NCBI GenBank assembly: GCA_015664425.1
Contig: DQQH01000235.1
Span: forward strand, 1-33,727
Direction: 5' to 3'
DNA length: 33,727 nucleotides
From: Planctomycetota bacterium
GTDB taxonomy: Bacteria; Planctomycetota; UBA8108; UBA1146
The notes under the pieces were generated by a model that was not told where the DNA came from, searched no databases, and saw only the letters and a list, made by a program, of their open reading frames with translations. Below, one piece after another: positions 7,587-15,373 of the stretch. Within the stretch, counting starts at the first letter, position 1. Every line of letters begins with the position of its first letter. Made by a program: the position numbers and the translations under genes.

Positions 7587-8651
7587 GTGGAGAAGGCCCA
7601 TGCGCTTCTGCTCGCTGGCGGCAAGGGAAGACGCTTCTGGCCGATGAGCCGAGAGGCACGTCCGAAGGCAATGCTCTCCCTTTCCGGAGATGAGTCTCTT
7701 CTCGAGACGACCATTTCCAGAATCGAGTCGATCATTCCTGCCAAGCGCAGATGGATCGTTGTTCCTGACCACCTGAAGGAGGGGGTCGAGGGTCTTGAAG
7801 CAGGTGTGATCGTCGAACCGGAGGCGCGGGATACTGCCGCTGCCATCATATTCGCAACCCTGAAAATCGAAGCCTCAGATCCTGGCTCAACCATCCTTGT
7901 CCTGCCCGCGGACCATGCCATCGACGACGTTGCCACCTTCTGCCGGGTACTGGAAGAAGCGGTTGTGTTTGTCGAGAAGCATCCCGATCGACTGGTCACC
8001 CTGGGAGTAACCGCCGACCGCCTGGCACCGATGTACGGCCATATCGAGGTCAGTGAACTCCCTGCCGGGACCCCCAATGTCTGGGCACCGGTTACGAGAT
8101 TCGTCGAGAAACCGGGGGTCGCCGAGGCACAGGCACTCCTCGATGGAGGCCATCTGCTCTTCAACAGTGGGATCTTCGTCTGGAAGGGGACCGCTCTCCT
8201 CGAAAATGTGAGGCGCCACTCGCCTGACCTCGGGCCTCACCTCGAGGGGCTGGAGAGCGCGCTGGCGACGGGGGGTGATGGGGTTCTGGAGGCTTACCGG
8301 AAGATGCCTCGCACTTCCATCGACTTCGGGCTGCTCGAGAAGGTGCCCGAGCTGTGGGTGCGTAAACTGGCTGTCAGGTGGCAAGATCTCGGCTCGTGGT
8401 CAGCACTTCACGACCTTCTCGAGAAGGATGAGCGAGGAAATGCGATCACCGCTGGTCGGGGCCTGGCCGTCGATTCGAAAGGCTGTCTCCTGCGGGCTTC
8501 GGGGGGGCGTCTGGTTCTTCTCTTTGGCTGTGAAAACCTGGCGGTCATCGACGAGGGGGACGTACTCCTGGTGATGCCACTGGAAAAATCCGGGGAGACT
8601 GGCGCCCTCAGCAAAATTCTCGAAGCTGAGGATCTGAAGGAGTTGCTTTGA
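7587..8651 (+). CDS. manC: Mannose-1-phosphate guanylyltransferase
   Basis: This 354-residue nucleotidyltransferase makes GDP-mannose from mannose-1-phosphate and GTP. It has the N-terminal nucleotide-binding signature LLLAGGKGRRFWPMSREARPKAML (quoted in part: GGKGRRFWPMSR), the VVPDH and VEPEARDTAAAI segments, VLPADHAI (the metal-binding Asp region), FVEKPGVAEA, FNSGIFVWKG and SIDFGLLEK, all standard for the family. It lacks the C-terminal cupin isomerase domain of bifunctional ManC/AlgA enzymes, so it is the short, monofunctional form. GTG at 7587 is preceded by AGAAGGAGGA. It overlaps ruvX by four bases. GDP-mannose would feed surface glycan synthesis. Specificity within the family (mannose versus another hexose phosphate) is not proven by sequence alone. 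Confidence 0.9.
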   Translation: MEKAHALLLAGGKGRRFWPMSREARPKAMLSLSGDESLLETTISRIESIIPAKRRWIVVPDHLKEGVEGLEAGVIVEPEARDTAAAIIFATLKIEASDPGSTILVLPADHAIDDVATFCRVLEEAVVFVEKHPDRLVTLGVTADRLAPMYGHIEVSELPAGTPNVWAPVTRFVEKPGVAEAQALLDGGHLLFNSGIFVWKGTALLENVRRHSPDLGPHLEGLESALATGGDGVLEAYRKMPRTSIDFGLLEKVPELWVRKLAVRWQDLGSWSALHDLLEKDERGNAITAGRGLAVDSKGCLLRASGGRLVLLFGCENLAVIDEGDVLLVMPLEKSGETGALSKILEAEDLKELL

Positions 8652-9085
8652 GTTGCTGGGTCGGGATTGACCCGGGAGAACGCCGGATCGGGCTCGCCCG
8701 AAGCGATACCCTCGGCATGCTGGCAACTCCACGGGGAGTCGTCGGCAACCAAGATCTTCTTCTCTCCTGGCTCCAGGAGATCGACGATGAGCACCAGTTG
8801 AAGGGAATCATCGTCGGCCTGCCGCGCAACATGAGGGGCTCCTACGGCCCGATGGCACGCAGGTCCATGCAACTGGCCGACTGGCTCAGGGAACGGGTCG
8901 GGGTGCCTGTATACCTCTGGGACGAGCGTCTGACGACGCGCCAGGCGCGGGCAACAGGATCCAAGGGGGGGATCGACGAGAGAGCCGCGGCGATCATTCT
9001 TCAGTCCTACCTGGACGCCGGAACCCCGACAGTCGAGGATCCTGCTCCGTTCGAGGAAGAGCCCCCGGCAATCGACGCAAAGTGA
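8648..9085 (+). CDS. ruvX: RuvX/YqgF Holliday junction resolvase-like nuclease
   Basis: This is a 145-residue RNase H-fold protein of the RuvX/YqgF family, which is near-universal in bacteria and implicated in pre-16S rRNA 5' end maturation and possibly in junction cleavage. Seen are the catalytic first-strand Asp in GIDPGERRIGLARSD, VGLPRNMRGSYGPMA, DERLTTRQA and the C-terminal DERAAAIILQSYLDA with its catalytic acidic residue. The start is TTG overlapping the previous stop as TTGA, which suggests coupled translation. A 197-base gap with promoter-like elements then leads to rpsO. Confidence 0.93.
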   Translation: MSCWVGIDPGERRIGLARSDTLGMLATPRGVVGNQDLLLSWLQEIDDEHQLKGIIVGLPRNMRGSYGPMARRSMQLADWLRERVGVPVYLWDERLTTRQARATGSKGGIDERAAAIILQSYLDAGTPTVEDPAPFEEEPPAIDAK

Positions 9086-9105
9086 AATGGAACAGGGATT
9101 TGGGC

Positions 9106-9133
9106 TTGCCAGGTAGGGGCCATCGGGTACGAT
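9106..9133 (+). promoter_or_regulatory. Putative rpsO promoter
   Basis: TTGCCA (five of six -35 matches) at 9106-9111, a 16-base spacer, and TACGAT (four of six -10 matches) at 9128-9133 lie in the ruvX-rpsO gap. Transcription would start near 9140, giving a leader of about 140 bases for rpsO. Confidence 0.5.
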
Positions 9134-9150
9134 TTCCGCTTCTTGGGGCA

Positions 9151-9180
9151 CTCAGCAGACGCTGTTGAGGCCATTTTTTT
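9151..9180 (+). terminator. Hairpin plus T7 tract upstream of rpsO (terminator or attenuator)
   Basis: CTCAGCAG (9151-9158) and CTGTTGAG (9162-9169) pair with one G-T wobble around a three-base loop. A run of seven T residues (9174-9180) follows four bases later. It either ends the ruvX transcript or, since it lies just downstream of the putative rpsO promoter, attenuates the rpsO leader. Confidence 0.55.
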
Positions 9181-9282
9181 GACGCCTGCCCTTTGGTTTT
9201 CCGAAGCGAGCGCTGGCGTTGGTGCCAAGAGTCGAGAATCCCCGGTTGAAGCCGGCAAAGCGGAGAAAAGCGGAAACACGGA

Positions 9283-9552
9283 ATGAGCATCACTCTAGAG
9301 CGTAAGAATGAACTGATCGAAGAGTACCGCATCGGCGAGAACGACCGCGGCTCTGTGCAGGTTCAGACAGCGGTGCTGACCGAGCGGATCAGGAATCTGA
9401 CCGAGCATCTCAAGAGCAACAGGAAGGATTACGCGAGCCAGCGTGGCCTTCTGCTGCTGGTCGGTCGCAGGAGACGACTGCTGCGCTACCTCAAGCGCAC
9501 CAATCACGCCGAATATCTCCGTCTGATCGGCTCCCTGGGGCTGCGTCGCTGA
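9283..9552 (+). CDS. rpsO: 30S ribosomal protein S15
   Basis: This 89-residue protein is full-length S15, which binds the 16S rRNA central domain and nucleates S6/S18 assembly. Signature segments are [37 protein letters not shown] and [21 protein letters not shown] at 9283 is preceded by purine-rich GGAGAAAAGCGGAA. In many bacteria S15 represses its own mRNA through the leader. The leader here is about 140 bases and contains a hairpin with a T-run, so feedback control is possible but unproven. rpsO-pnp order is a classic bacterial pairing. Confidence 0.98.
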   Translation: MSITLERKNELIEEYRIGENDRGSVQVQTAVLTERIRNLTEHLKSNRKDYASQRGLLLLVGRRRRLLRYLKRTNHAEYLRLIGSLGLRR

Positions 9553-9917
9553 CCATCTGAGTTCAAGAGCGCACCGCGCTGCTCCGCCGATTGTCCGTGA
9601 ATTCCGGGCAGCCTGCACTCCTGAAACGAAGAACAGTACCCCTGATACCAAGTTTGGCGATAGAGAAGAGTGTCCCGACAACGCCGACCTGGCGCGCTAG
9701 AGGGGCAGCGGATCATTTCCGGGAGGCAGTCGGGGCCGTTGCTCCGGGGCCTGGCTAGTGTTCCCGGCACGGTTGCGACCCGTGGGAAGTTGGCGTCGAG
9801 CGAGAATTCCTCGCTGCGTCCTGTTCGAGCGGTAGTTGCGGTGGAGAAAATTACAATCAGGAGCAAGCGGATCGGACGCAAGGACGTCCGGGACAGCATC
9901 AGCTGTCAGGAGGATCG
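9553..9917 (+). other. rpsO-pnp intergenic region with hairpins, no gene seen
   Basis: This 365-base gap has no convincing ORF on either strand. It holds small hairpins: AGCGC/GCGCT (9568-9580), AGCGAG/CTCGCT around AATTC (9799-9815), and the two pnp-leader hairpins listed separately. A good -10 hexamer TACAAT lies at 9852-9857, but I see no -35 at correct distance. No T-rich terminator for rpsO is apparent, so read-through into pnp is plausible. Confidence 0.55.
9873..9913 (+). promoter_or_regulatory. Tandem hairpins abutting the pnp ribosome binding site
   Basis: A perfect 6-bp hairpin CGGACG-CAAGGA-CGTCCG (9873-9890) is followed one base later by a perfect 6-bp hairpin GACAGC-ATCA-GCTGTC (9892-9907). 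The Shine-Dalgarno AGGAGG (9908-9913) comes directly after, four bases before ATG. The placement resembles the structured pnp leader of enterobacteria, where RNase III cleavage and PNPase binding give autoregulation. Equivalence here is inference. Confidence 0.55.
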
Positions 9918-12146
9918 ATGAAGTACGAAGTTTCAAGGGAGATCGGCGGTCGCACGCTTACGATCGAAACCGGAGTGATGGCAAAGCAGGCGAGCGGATC
10001 GGTACTGGTCCGTTACGGTGACATCGTGGTTTTCAGCGCAGTGACGTGGGGAGAGCCCCGTCAAGGACTGGATTTCTTCCCCCTGACGGTGGACTACCGG
10101 GAGAACAACTACGCAGCCGGCAAAATTCCAGGGGGTTTCTTCAAACGTGAAGGACGCCCGACCACAAAGGAGATTCTCACCTGCAGGATGATCGACCGTC
10201 CTGTGAGACCTCTCTTCCCTGATGGCTACAAAAAAGATCTCTCCGTTGTTGCTGCAGTGATGTCTGCCGACCGCAAGACCGATCCTGACACCATCGCCAT
10301 GATCGCAGCCTCGGCAGCGTTGAGCATCTCTGAAGTTCCTTTCCTCGGTCCCATTGGCGCAGTTCGCGTCGGTAGGGTCGATGGCAATTTCATCATCAAT
10401 CCCGTCTTCGAGGACCGTGGAAAATCAGATCTAGATCTGGTGATCGCTGCCACAGGCGAGGCGATCACGATGGTCGAAGCGAGTGCCCGCGAGGTCGAGG
10501 AGCAGGTGGTCATCGACGGTCTCGAGTTCGCTCATAACGTCTGCAAGGAGGTCGTCGAGATGATCAACGACCTCGTTCGCCAGTGCGGCAAGGAGACCGT
10601 GGAGTGGGAAGTTCCGGAGATCGATGAGGAACTGCGCGAGAAGGTTCGCTCGATGTCGTTCGACGACGTTCGTGCGGCCCTCAGGACCGAGGGCAAGCAT
10701 TCCCGAAAGGAAGCGGTCAGCGCCATCTGCAACGCAGTGATCGAAGAACTCTGCCCGCCAGACCAGGTCGAGGAGGGAACCTGCCCCGACCCGAAGGTGG
10801 TCAAGGGCTTCCTTGGAGAGGTCAAAAAGAAGGCAGAACGTGACATCATCATCAAGGATGGTTGCCGTACCGATGGCCGTGATTACGACCAGATCAGAGC
10901 GATCTCAACCGAAGTGGCGATGCTTCCCTGTGCCCACGGTTCTTCCCTCTTTACCCGTGGTGAAACGCAGGCCCTTGCAACCGCAACTCTCGGAACTGGT
11001 TTCGATGAGCAGCGTATCGATGGCCTGATCGATGAGCACAAGGAGCACTTCATGCTCCATTACAACTTCCCGGCCTACTGTGTCGGGGAGAGCTGGCCAA
11101 ACCGGGGTCCGAAACGGCGTGAGATCGGCCACGGTACTCTCGCCGAACGTGCCCTTCGACCGATTCTTCCCGACCGCGATGATTTTCCTTATACAATTCG
11201 CATCGTCAGCGATGTGCTGGAGTCCAACGGGTCCTCGTCGATGGCAACTGTCTGCGGTGGGACCCTGGCGATGATGGATGCAGGGGTGAAGATCTCTCGT
11301 CCTGTTGCCGGAATTGCCATGGGCCTCGTCCAGGACGGCGAACAGTCCTTTATCCTCTCTGACATTCTCGGCAGCGAGGACGCTGTTGGTGACATGGACT
11401 TCAAGGTTGCCGGAACCCAGAAGGGAATCACCGCCATCCAGATGGACATCAAGATCAAGGGGATGAACCGCAATCTGATGGCCAAAGCGCTCGAGCAGGC
11501 TCGCACCGGTCGGCTCCATATCCTCAGAAAGATGCTCGAAGGCGACATCGATCGCCCTCGCTCCCAGGTTTCTCCTCACGCGCCGAAGGTGATCCGGATC
11601 AAGATCAACCCCGAAAAGATCGGCATTGTGATCGGTCCAGGAGGGAAGATGATCAAGGGGATCCAGGAGGAGACGGGAGCCAAGATCGACATCGAGGACG
11701 ATGGCACCGTTACCGTCTGGGGCAAGGACCTCGAGAGCGCAACCGCTGCTCGGGAGCGTATCGACATGCTCACCGAGGAAGTCGAGATCGGGCGTACTTA
11801 CGATGGACGGGTGGTTTCGATCAAGGACTTCGGATGCTTTGTCGAGGTTCTTCCGGGACAGGAAGGTCTGGTGCACGTTTCGGAGCTGGCAGGAGACTTC
11901 ATCGACGACGTCAGTTCTGTCGTCTCGAGAGGGGATGACCTGCGAGTGAAGGTGCTCTCCATCGATCCACAAGGGCGAATGCGTCTCTCCCACAAGGCGG
12001 TTCTTGTCGACGAAGGCAAGCTCCAGCCGGCCACCGGCGGAGATGATCGACCGCCGCGTGGATCGCGAGATGGAGGCGGTCGCGACGGTGCCAGGGGCGG
12101 CGGAGATCACGGCGGCAATCGTCGTGGCCCACGCCGGGACCGCTAG
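9918..12146 (+). CDS. pnp: Polyribonucleotide nucleotidyltransferase (PNPase)
   Basis: This 742-residue protein is full-length PNPase, the phosphorolytic 3'-5' exoribonuclease and RNA degradosome component. Domains in order are RNase PH-1 (from MKYEVSREIGGRTLTIETG; PGGFFKREGRPTTKE), an alpha-helical linker, RNase PH-2 with the catalytic region (SLFTRGETQALATATLG, SNGSSSMATVCGG, DILGSEDAVGDMDFKVAGT), a KH domain (IGIVIGPGGKMIKGI) and an S1 domain (GRTYDGRVVSIKDFGCFVE to MRLSHKAV). The C-terminal tail is rich in Arg, Gly and Asp, as in many PNPases that bind RNA or partners. The start ATG has AGGAGG four bases upstream. A GC-rich hairpin follows 20 bases after the stop. Confidence 0.98.
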   Translation: MKYEVSREIGGRTLTIETGVMAKQASGSVLVRYGDIVVFSAVTWGEPRQGLDFFPLTVDYRENNYAAGKIPGGFFKREGRPTTKEILTCRMIDRPVRPLFPDGYKKDLSVVAAVMSADRKTDPDTIAMIAASAALSISEVPFLGPIGAVRVGRVDGNFIINPVFEDRGKSDLDLVIAATGEAITMVEASAREVEEQVVIDGLEFAHNVCKEVVEMINDLVRQCGKETVEWEVPEIDEELREKVRSMSFDDVRAALRTEGKHSRKEAVSAICNAVIEELCPPDQVEEGTCPDPKVVKGFLGEVKKKAERDIIIKDGCRTDGRDYDQIRAISTEVAMLPCAHGSSLFTRGETQALATATLGTGFDEQRIDGLIDEHKEHFMLHYNFPAYCVGESWPNRGPKRREIGHGTLAERALRPILPDRDDFPYTIRIVSDVLESNGSSSMATVCGGTLAMMDAGVKISRPVAGIAMGLVQDGEQSFILSDILGSEDAVGDMDFKVAGTQKGITAIQMDIKIKGMNRNLMAKALEQARTGRLHILRKMLEGDIDRPRSQVSPHAPKVIRIKINPEKIGIVIGPGGKMIKGIQEETGAKIDIEDDGTVTVWGKDLESATAARERIDMLTEEVEIGRTYDGRVVSIKDFGCFVEVLPGQEGLVHVSELAGDFIDDVSSVVSRGDDLRVKVLSIDPQGRMRLSHKAVLVDEGKLQPATGGDDRPPRGSRDGGGRDGARGGGDHGGNRRGPRRDR

Positions 12147-12163
12147 TCCAAACAGTGATGGCT

Positions 12164-12203
12164 CGAGCAGGGGGACCGGTCGACTGGCCGGTCCCCCTGC
12201 TTT
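12164..12203 (+). terminator. Strong hairpin terminator after pnp
   Basis: GCAGGGGGACCGG (12167-12179) pairs perfectly with CCGGTCCCCCTGC (12188-12200) over an eight-base loop, followed by only three T residues. A 13-bp GC-rich stem 20 bases after pnp fits a terminator or RNA-stabilising 3' structure. It also argues against translation starting at the track ORF start 12155. Confidence 0.75.
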
Positions 12204-12250
12204 CATCCTGGCTCTTGACCCTGAAGGAGTCCGCCGTTCTGCTGATCTCG

Positions 12251-12925
12251 ATGAAGACCAACCTGCTGCTCCTTCTCCTGCTTTCCGGCGGTCTCGCTAT
12301 CGCTGACGAATTACCCCTCCCCAAAGTTCTGGGAATGGGTCGGATGGTCGTCGAGGTTGCACCACTCGAAGTGATAGGCCGGGCCCTCTCGACTCCTGAA
12401 GGTTGGGGTTTTCACCAGGCTCGTGAATCTGACGATTCCCTCTTCCGAGTGATCGCGGGTGACGGGTTTTCCACCGGGCTTCTTTACTTCGATAAAGCGG
12501 GAAACCTGCTCCTTGTCGATGGCGACCAGGGGGCTGAAAAGCGAATTGGTAGGCGTTGCAGTGAGGCTGAAAAACTGGTGAAGGTCCGAAACCAGAGTAT
12601 CACCGACGCCTGGCGCCAGGCCCTCTCGAGACGAGCCGCCGGAGATCGCCCTGGAGAAGTGCGCTATCTGCTGGCATTGTCGGGTACTTCCATCCGCGAC
12701 AGTGCTGAAATCCTCGACGCTAGAAGCAGATTGAAACAACTGGAGAAGATTGCTCTCGAGGAATTCTGGAAACTTCTCGCCAGCGAGGGCAGCGTGAGCA
12801 ACGCGAACCTGGTCAAGGAGCTTCGAAAACTCGAAAAACTCGACGCCGGTCTTGGAATTGCCGCTGCTGTCACCCGCGAGCGCCTGCGCATCGAGGCGGG
12901 GATCACGGTCAAGGGAGATTCTTGA
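12251..12925 (+). CDS. Exported protein of unknown function
   Basis: The track ORF begins at 12155, but that start lies before the pnp terminator hairpin. ATG at 12251 gives a clean signal peptide (MKTNLLLLLLLSGGLAIADE) and a 224-residue protein. The Shine-Dalgarno support is weak: AAGGAG lies about 21 bases upstream. After export the protein has a compact N-terminal alpha/beta region (VVEVAPLEVIGRAL to NLLLVDGDQGAEKRIG) and a mostly helical, charged C-terminal half (RLKQLEKIALEEFWKLL, VKELRKLEKLDAGLG). I do not recognise the family and see no catalytic motif. Its stop overlaps the start of the amidohydrolase (TGATG), so the two are coupled and may work together. It could be a periplasmic partner protein, but that is a guess. 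Confidence 0.6.
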   Translation: MKTNLLLLLLLSGGLAIADELPLPKVLGMGRMVVEVAPLEVIGRALSTPEGWGFHQARESDDSLFRVIAGDGFSTGLLYFDKAGNLLLVDGDQGAEKRIGRRCSEAEKLVKVRNQSITDAWRQALSRRAAGDRPGEVRYLLALSGTSIRDSAEILDARSRLKQLEKIALEEFWKLLASEGSVSNANLVKELRKLEKLDAGLGIAAAVTRERLRIEAGITVKGDS

Positions 12926-14433
12926 TGCGGTGGTTGCTCAGAGACGTGCAACCATTCCCGCCGAAGCAGTCCCTGCCAATGAATTGCGATCTCCTCATCG
13001 ATGGCCATCGAGTGGTCGAGTGGACCCCGGTTGGGAAGGGCCAGGAATCTGGGGCTACGGTTGTCGATGTCGATGGCCGCTGGCTTCTGCCAGCCTTTGT
13101 CGACAGCCACCAGCATCTCTTGTTCTCTGCCCAGCGTCGGGCAGAGAACCTCTCCGTTACTACCAGCCCCGCTGACTTGATCAAAACGCTGCCCGCGACC
13201 GAACGCGGGAACTGGCTTGTCGACAGCGGTTGGAGAGACCCTCTCCCCGACAGACTGATTCCCGATCCGCGCCGATTTCTTGATTCCATCGCTCAAGATC
13301 GACCGATCTTTCTGTGGGCCATCGATCATCATCGAGCCCTGGTCAACAGTGCCGCCCTTTTCGAGGCTAATATCGATCCTCAGCAGCACTCGGGCATTGC
13401 TGTAGAGGAGGAGGCGGAGAGAATCTGGCGTCGAGTCCCCGATGCCGAGATCGACCTCTCTGGTCGGATCGAAAGATTGCATCGACTTGGAGTGGCTGCG
13501 GTCACCACCTTCGACCGTGGTGTATCCCGCAAGATTCTCCAGGAACACTGTGCTGCCGGCGACCCGGGCCTGTGGATCCGCCATGGCATGGCAGGAGAAG
13601 AACTACTCGAGGCGATCGAAACCGGCGAGGATCCGAAACCAACCTCGAACAGGGAGTCACTGTTTCTGGTGCCTTGGGTGAAGTTATTTCTCGACGGTAC
13701 CCTCGGGTCGCGTACCGCATGGATGAAGAGCGACTATTCGGACCAGCCGGGTGAAAGAGGAGTCAGGCGAATCAGCAAAAATGATCTGGAGAGTCATGTC
13801 GAACGGGCCGCCTCCCGCGGCTGGGGCCTGGCGATCCACGCCATCGGCGACAGGGCGGTTCAGGAAGCGATCGCTGCAATTCTTCGTGCCCGGGAACTCG
13901 GCGCCACGGCAATTCCCCACCGGATCGAACACGCCCAGTTGATCGATCCCGATGATCTGCCTGCCCTCGTTTCGAGCGGTGCGATCGCTTCTGTCCAGGC
14001 CTGTCACATCATCGAGGACCGGAAAATCGCTGACGACCGCTGGGGAGATCGATGCATGGGGGCTTTTCCCCTGGCTACTCTCGAACGAGCCGGTGTTCCA
14101 ATGATCCTGGGGAGCGACGCTCCAATCGAGAGTGCCGACCCGTGGCTCGATATCGCTTCTGCGGTGAATCGGAGCGATCGCTCGTGCTGCGCACAGCCCT
14201 GGGTCAAGAGCGAGCGTATTGTCTTCCCCCGGGCTTTCCATGCCAGGACAAGAGCAGCCGCTGACGGAAATCTCCTGCCCAGGGGATGGGGGACTCTCGA
14301 CCCTGGGACTCACGCGGACCTTCAGATACTGGATGCACTAGATCCTGTCAGCATCACTTGCTGGCAGGAGGCGTCGATCTTCGACATGATGTGCCTCGGT
14401 GAATGGCGACTGGGAAATTTGGAGCGCCTCTGA
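12925..14433 (+). CDS. YtcJ-like metal-dependent amidohydrolase
   Basis: This is a 502-residue member of the amidohydrolase_3/YtcJ branch of the TIM-barrel metal-dependent hydrolases. Seen are the N-terminal beta sandwich (DLLIDGHRVVEWTP), the metal-binding VDSHQHLLFSA (about 51-61), KLFLDGTLGSRTAWM with the usual lysine, AIHAIGDRAV, HRIEHAQLI, and the distal GSDAPIESADPW with its conserved Asp. Family members remove N-formyl, N-acyl or similar groups from small amides; the substrate cannot be told from sequence. No signal peptide is visible, so it is probably cytoplasmic. ATG at 12925 overlaps the previous stop and has AAGGGAG upstream; the track start (TTG 12922) is one codon earlier. It is adjacent to an M19 dipeptidase, which suggests a catabolic pair. 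Confidence 0.85.
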   Translation: MRWLLRDVQPFPPKQSLPMNCDLLIDGHRVVEWTPVGKGQESGATVVDVDGRWLLPAFVDSHQHLLFSAQRRAENLSVTTSPADLIKTLPATERGNWLVDSGWRDPLPDRLIPDPRRFLDSIAQDRPIFLWAIDHHRALVNSAALFEANIDPQQHSGIAVEEEAERIWRRVPDAEIDLSGRIERLHRLGVAAVTTFDRGVSRKILQEHCAAGDPGLWIRHGMAGEELLEAIETGEDPKPTSNRESLFLVPWVKLFLDGTLGSRTAWMKSDYSDQPGERGVRRISKNDLESHVERAASRGWGLAIHAIGDRAVQEAIAAILRARELGATAIPHRIEHAQLIDPDDLPALVSSGAIASVQACHIIEDRKIADDRWGDRCMGAFPLATLERAGVPMILGSDAPIESADPWLDIASAVNRSDRSCCAQPWVKSERIVFPRAFHARTRAAADGNLLPRGWGTLDPGTHADLQILDALDPVSITCWQEASIFDMMCLGEWRLGNLERL

Positions 14434-14452
14434 CGGTGGAAAGAAGGCCAAT

Positions 14453-15373
14453 TTGCAGACGGTGGTGGACCTCCACGTGGACACCTTGCCACGAATCTCC
14501 GCGGGAGAAGGGCGTTTTGCGACCGGTGAAGGGAAACTCCAGGTCGATCTCGAACGCTGCACACGCGGCTCGGTGCGGCTCCTCCTGACTGCGCTGTACA
14601 CCACCGATGGCGCTCCTGATCCGTGGGGCGAGGTCGAGAGGATGCTGGGGGTCCGGGACCAGGAACAGGGCCTCAGGACGGTCACGTCGCCCTCGCAACT
14701 GGAGACTCTCCAGGCCGATGAGGTCGGTTCCCTGGCCACCATCGAAAATGGGCAGTCTCTCCAGGGACGTCGGGACCGGGTCGAGAAACTCCACCGCAGA
14801 GGGGTCCGGATCATCGGGATCACTTGGAACGGCGCCAACGACCTCGCTGAGGGGGTGATGGAAGACCGGGGCAACGGCCTCACCCGGGCTGGTCGTGAGA
14901 TCGTTGGTGAGGTGAAGGAACTGCAGATGGCCATCGACATTTCCCATCTCAATCCCGAGGGAGTCAGAGATGTCGCAGCTTCCGAGGTTCCCTTCCTGGC
15001 GACCCACTCCAATGCGAGGGCCCTCTGGGATCACCCGCGAAACCTCACCGATGAACAGATCCATTGCGTCGGCAGTTGTGGCGGGATTATCGGGATCAAC
15101 TTCTACCCGCCCTTCCTTGGAGAAAAGGGGACGGTTGATGTCGGCACGGTGGTCGCTCACATCCGCCATGTTGCCGAACTCATCGGGCCCGAGCATTTGG
15201 GGATTGGCAGCGATCTCGATGGCATCTCCTTGTTCCCCGAGGGACTGAGAGACCATGGCGATCTGCATCGCCTCACTTCGGCGCTGGAGAGTGCGGGTTT
15301 CAGTGCCAATGAGGTCGAGGGGATAGTCGGGAGAAACTTCCTGCGCTGGTGGGAGAGCTGGTGCGGCACCTAG
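14453..15373 (+). CDS. Membrane dipeptidase-like peptidase, family M19
   Basis: About 306 residues, shorter than animal renal dipeptidase but usual for bacteria. M19 zinc-site elements seen are VVDLHVDTLP (His-x-Asp), LATIENGQSL (bridging Glu), MAIDISHLN (His), FLATHSNARAL (His) and LGIGSDLDGI (Asp). The family hydrolyses dipeptides, often with a C-terminal D-residue. The track start GTG 14399 would overlap the amidohydrolase by 35 bases without a ribosome site. TTG at 14453 has AGAAGG about six bases upstream and places the first zinc motif at the usual short distance from the N-terminus. No signal peptide is visible with either start. The stop codon is shared in a CTAG palindrome with the convergent minus-strand gene. 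Confidence 0.85.
   Translation: MQTVVDLHVDTLPRISAGEGRFATGEGKLQVDLERCTRGSVRLLLTALYTTDGAPDPWGEVERMLGVRDQEQGLRTVTSPSQLETLQADEVGSLATIENGQSLQGRRDRVEKLHRRGVRIIGITWNGANDLAEGVMEDRGNGLTRAGREIVGEVKELQMAIDISHLNPEGVRDVAASEVPFLATHSNARALWDHPRNLTDEQIHCVGSCGGIIGINFYPPFLGEKGTVDVGTVVAHIRHVAELIGPEHLGIGSDLDGISLFPEGLRDHGDLHRLTSALESAGFSANEVEGIVGRNFLRWWESWCGT

Noticed and set aside
9755-9785. GGCACGGTTGC resembling a sigma54 promoter
   Set aside because: The GG and GC dinucleotides are too close together for a -24/-12 element.
9504-9899. Antisense ORF with a signal-peptide-like start in the rpsO-pnp gap
   Set aside because: It runs into rpsO, shows no ribosome binding site or family features, and its composition is that of random GC-rich frame.
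10426-10439. Perfect 14-bp palindrome CAGATCTAGATCTG
   Set aside because: It is inside pnp and encodes an ordinary Asp-Leu repeat; it is likely coincidental.
10905-12206. 433-residue antisense ORF over pnp
   Set aside because: It is complementary to unambiguous PNPase coding sequence, and no family features are visible in its translation.
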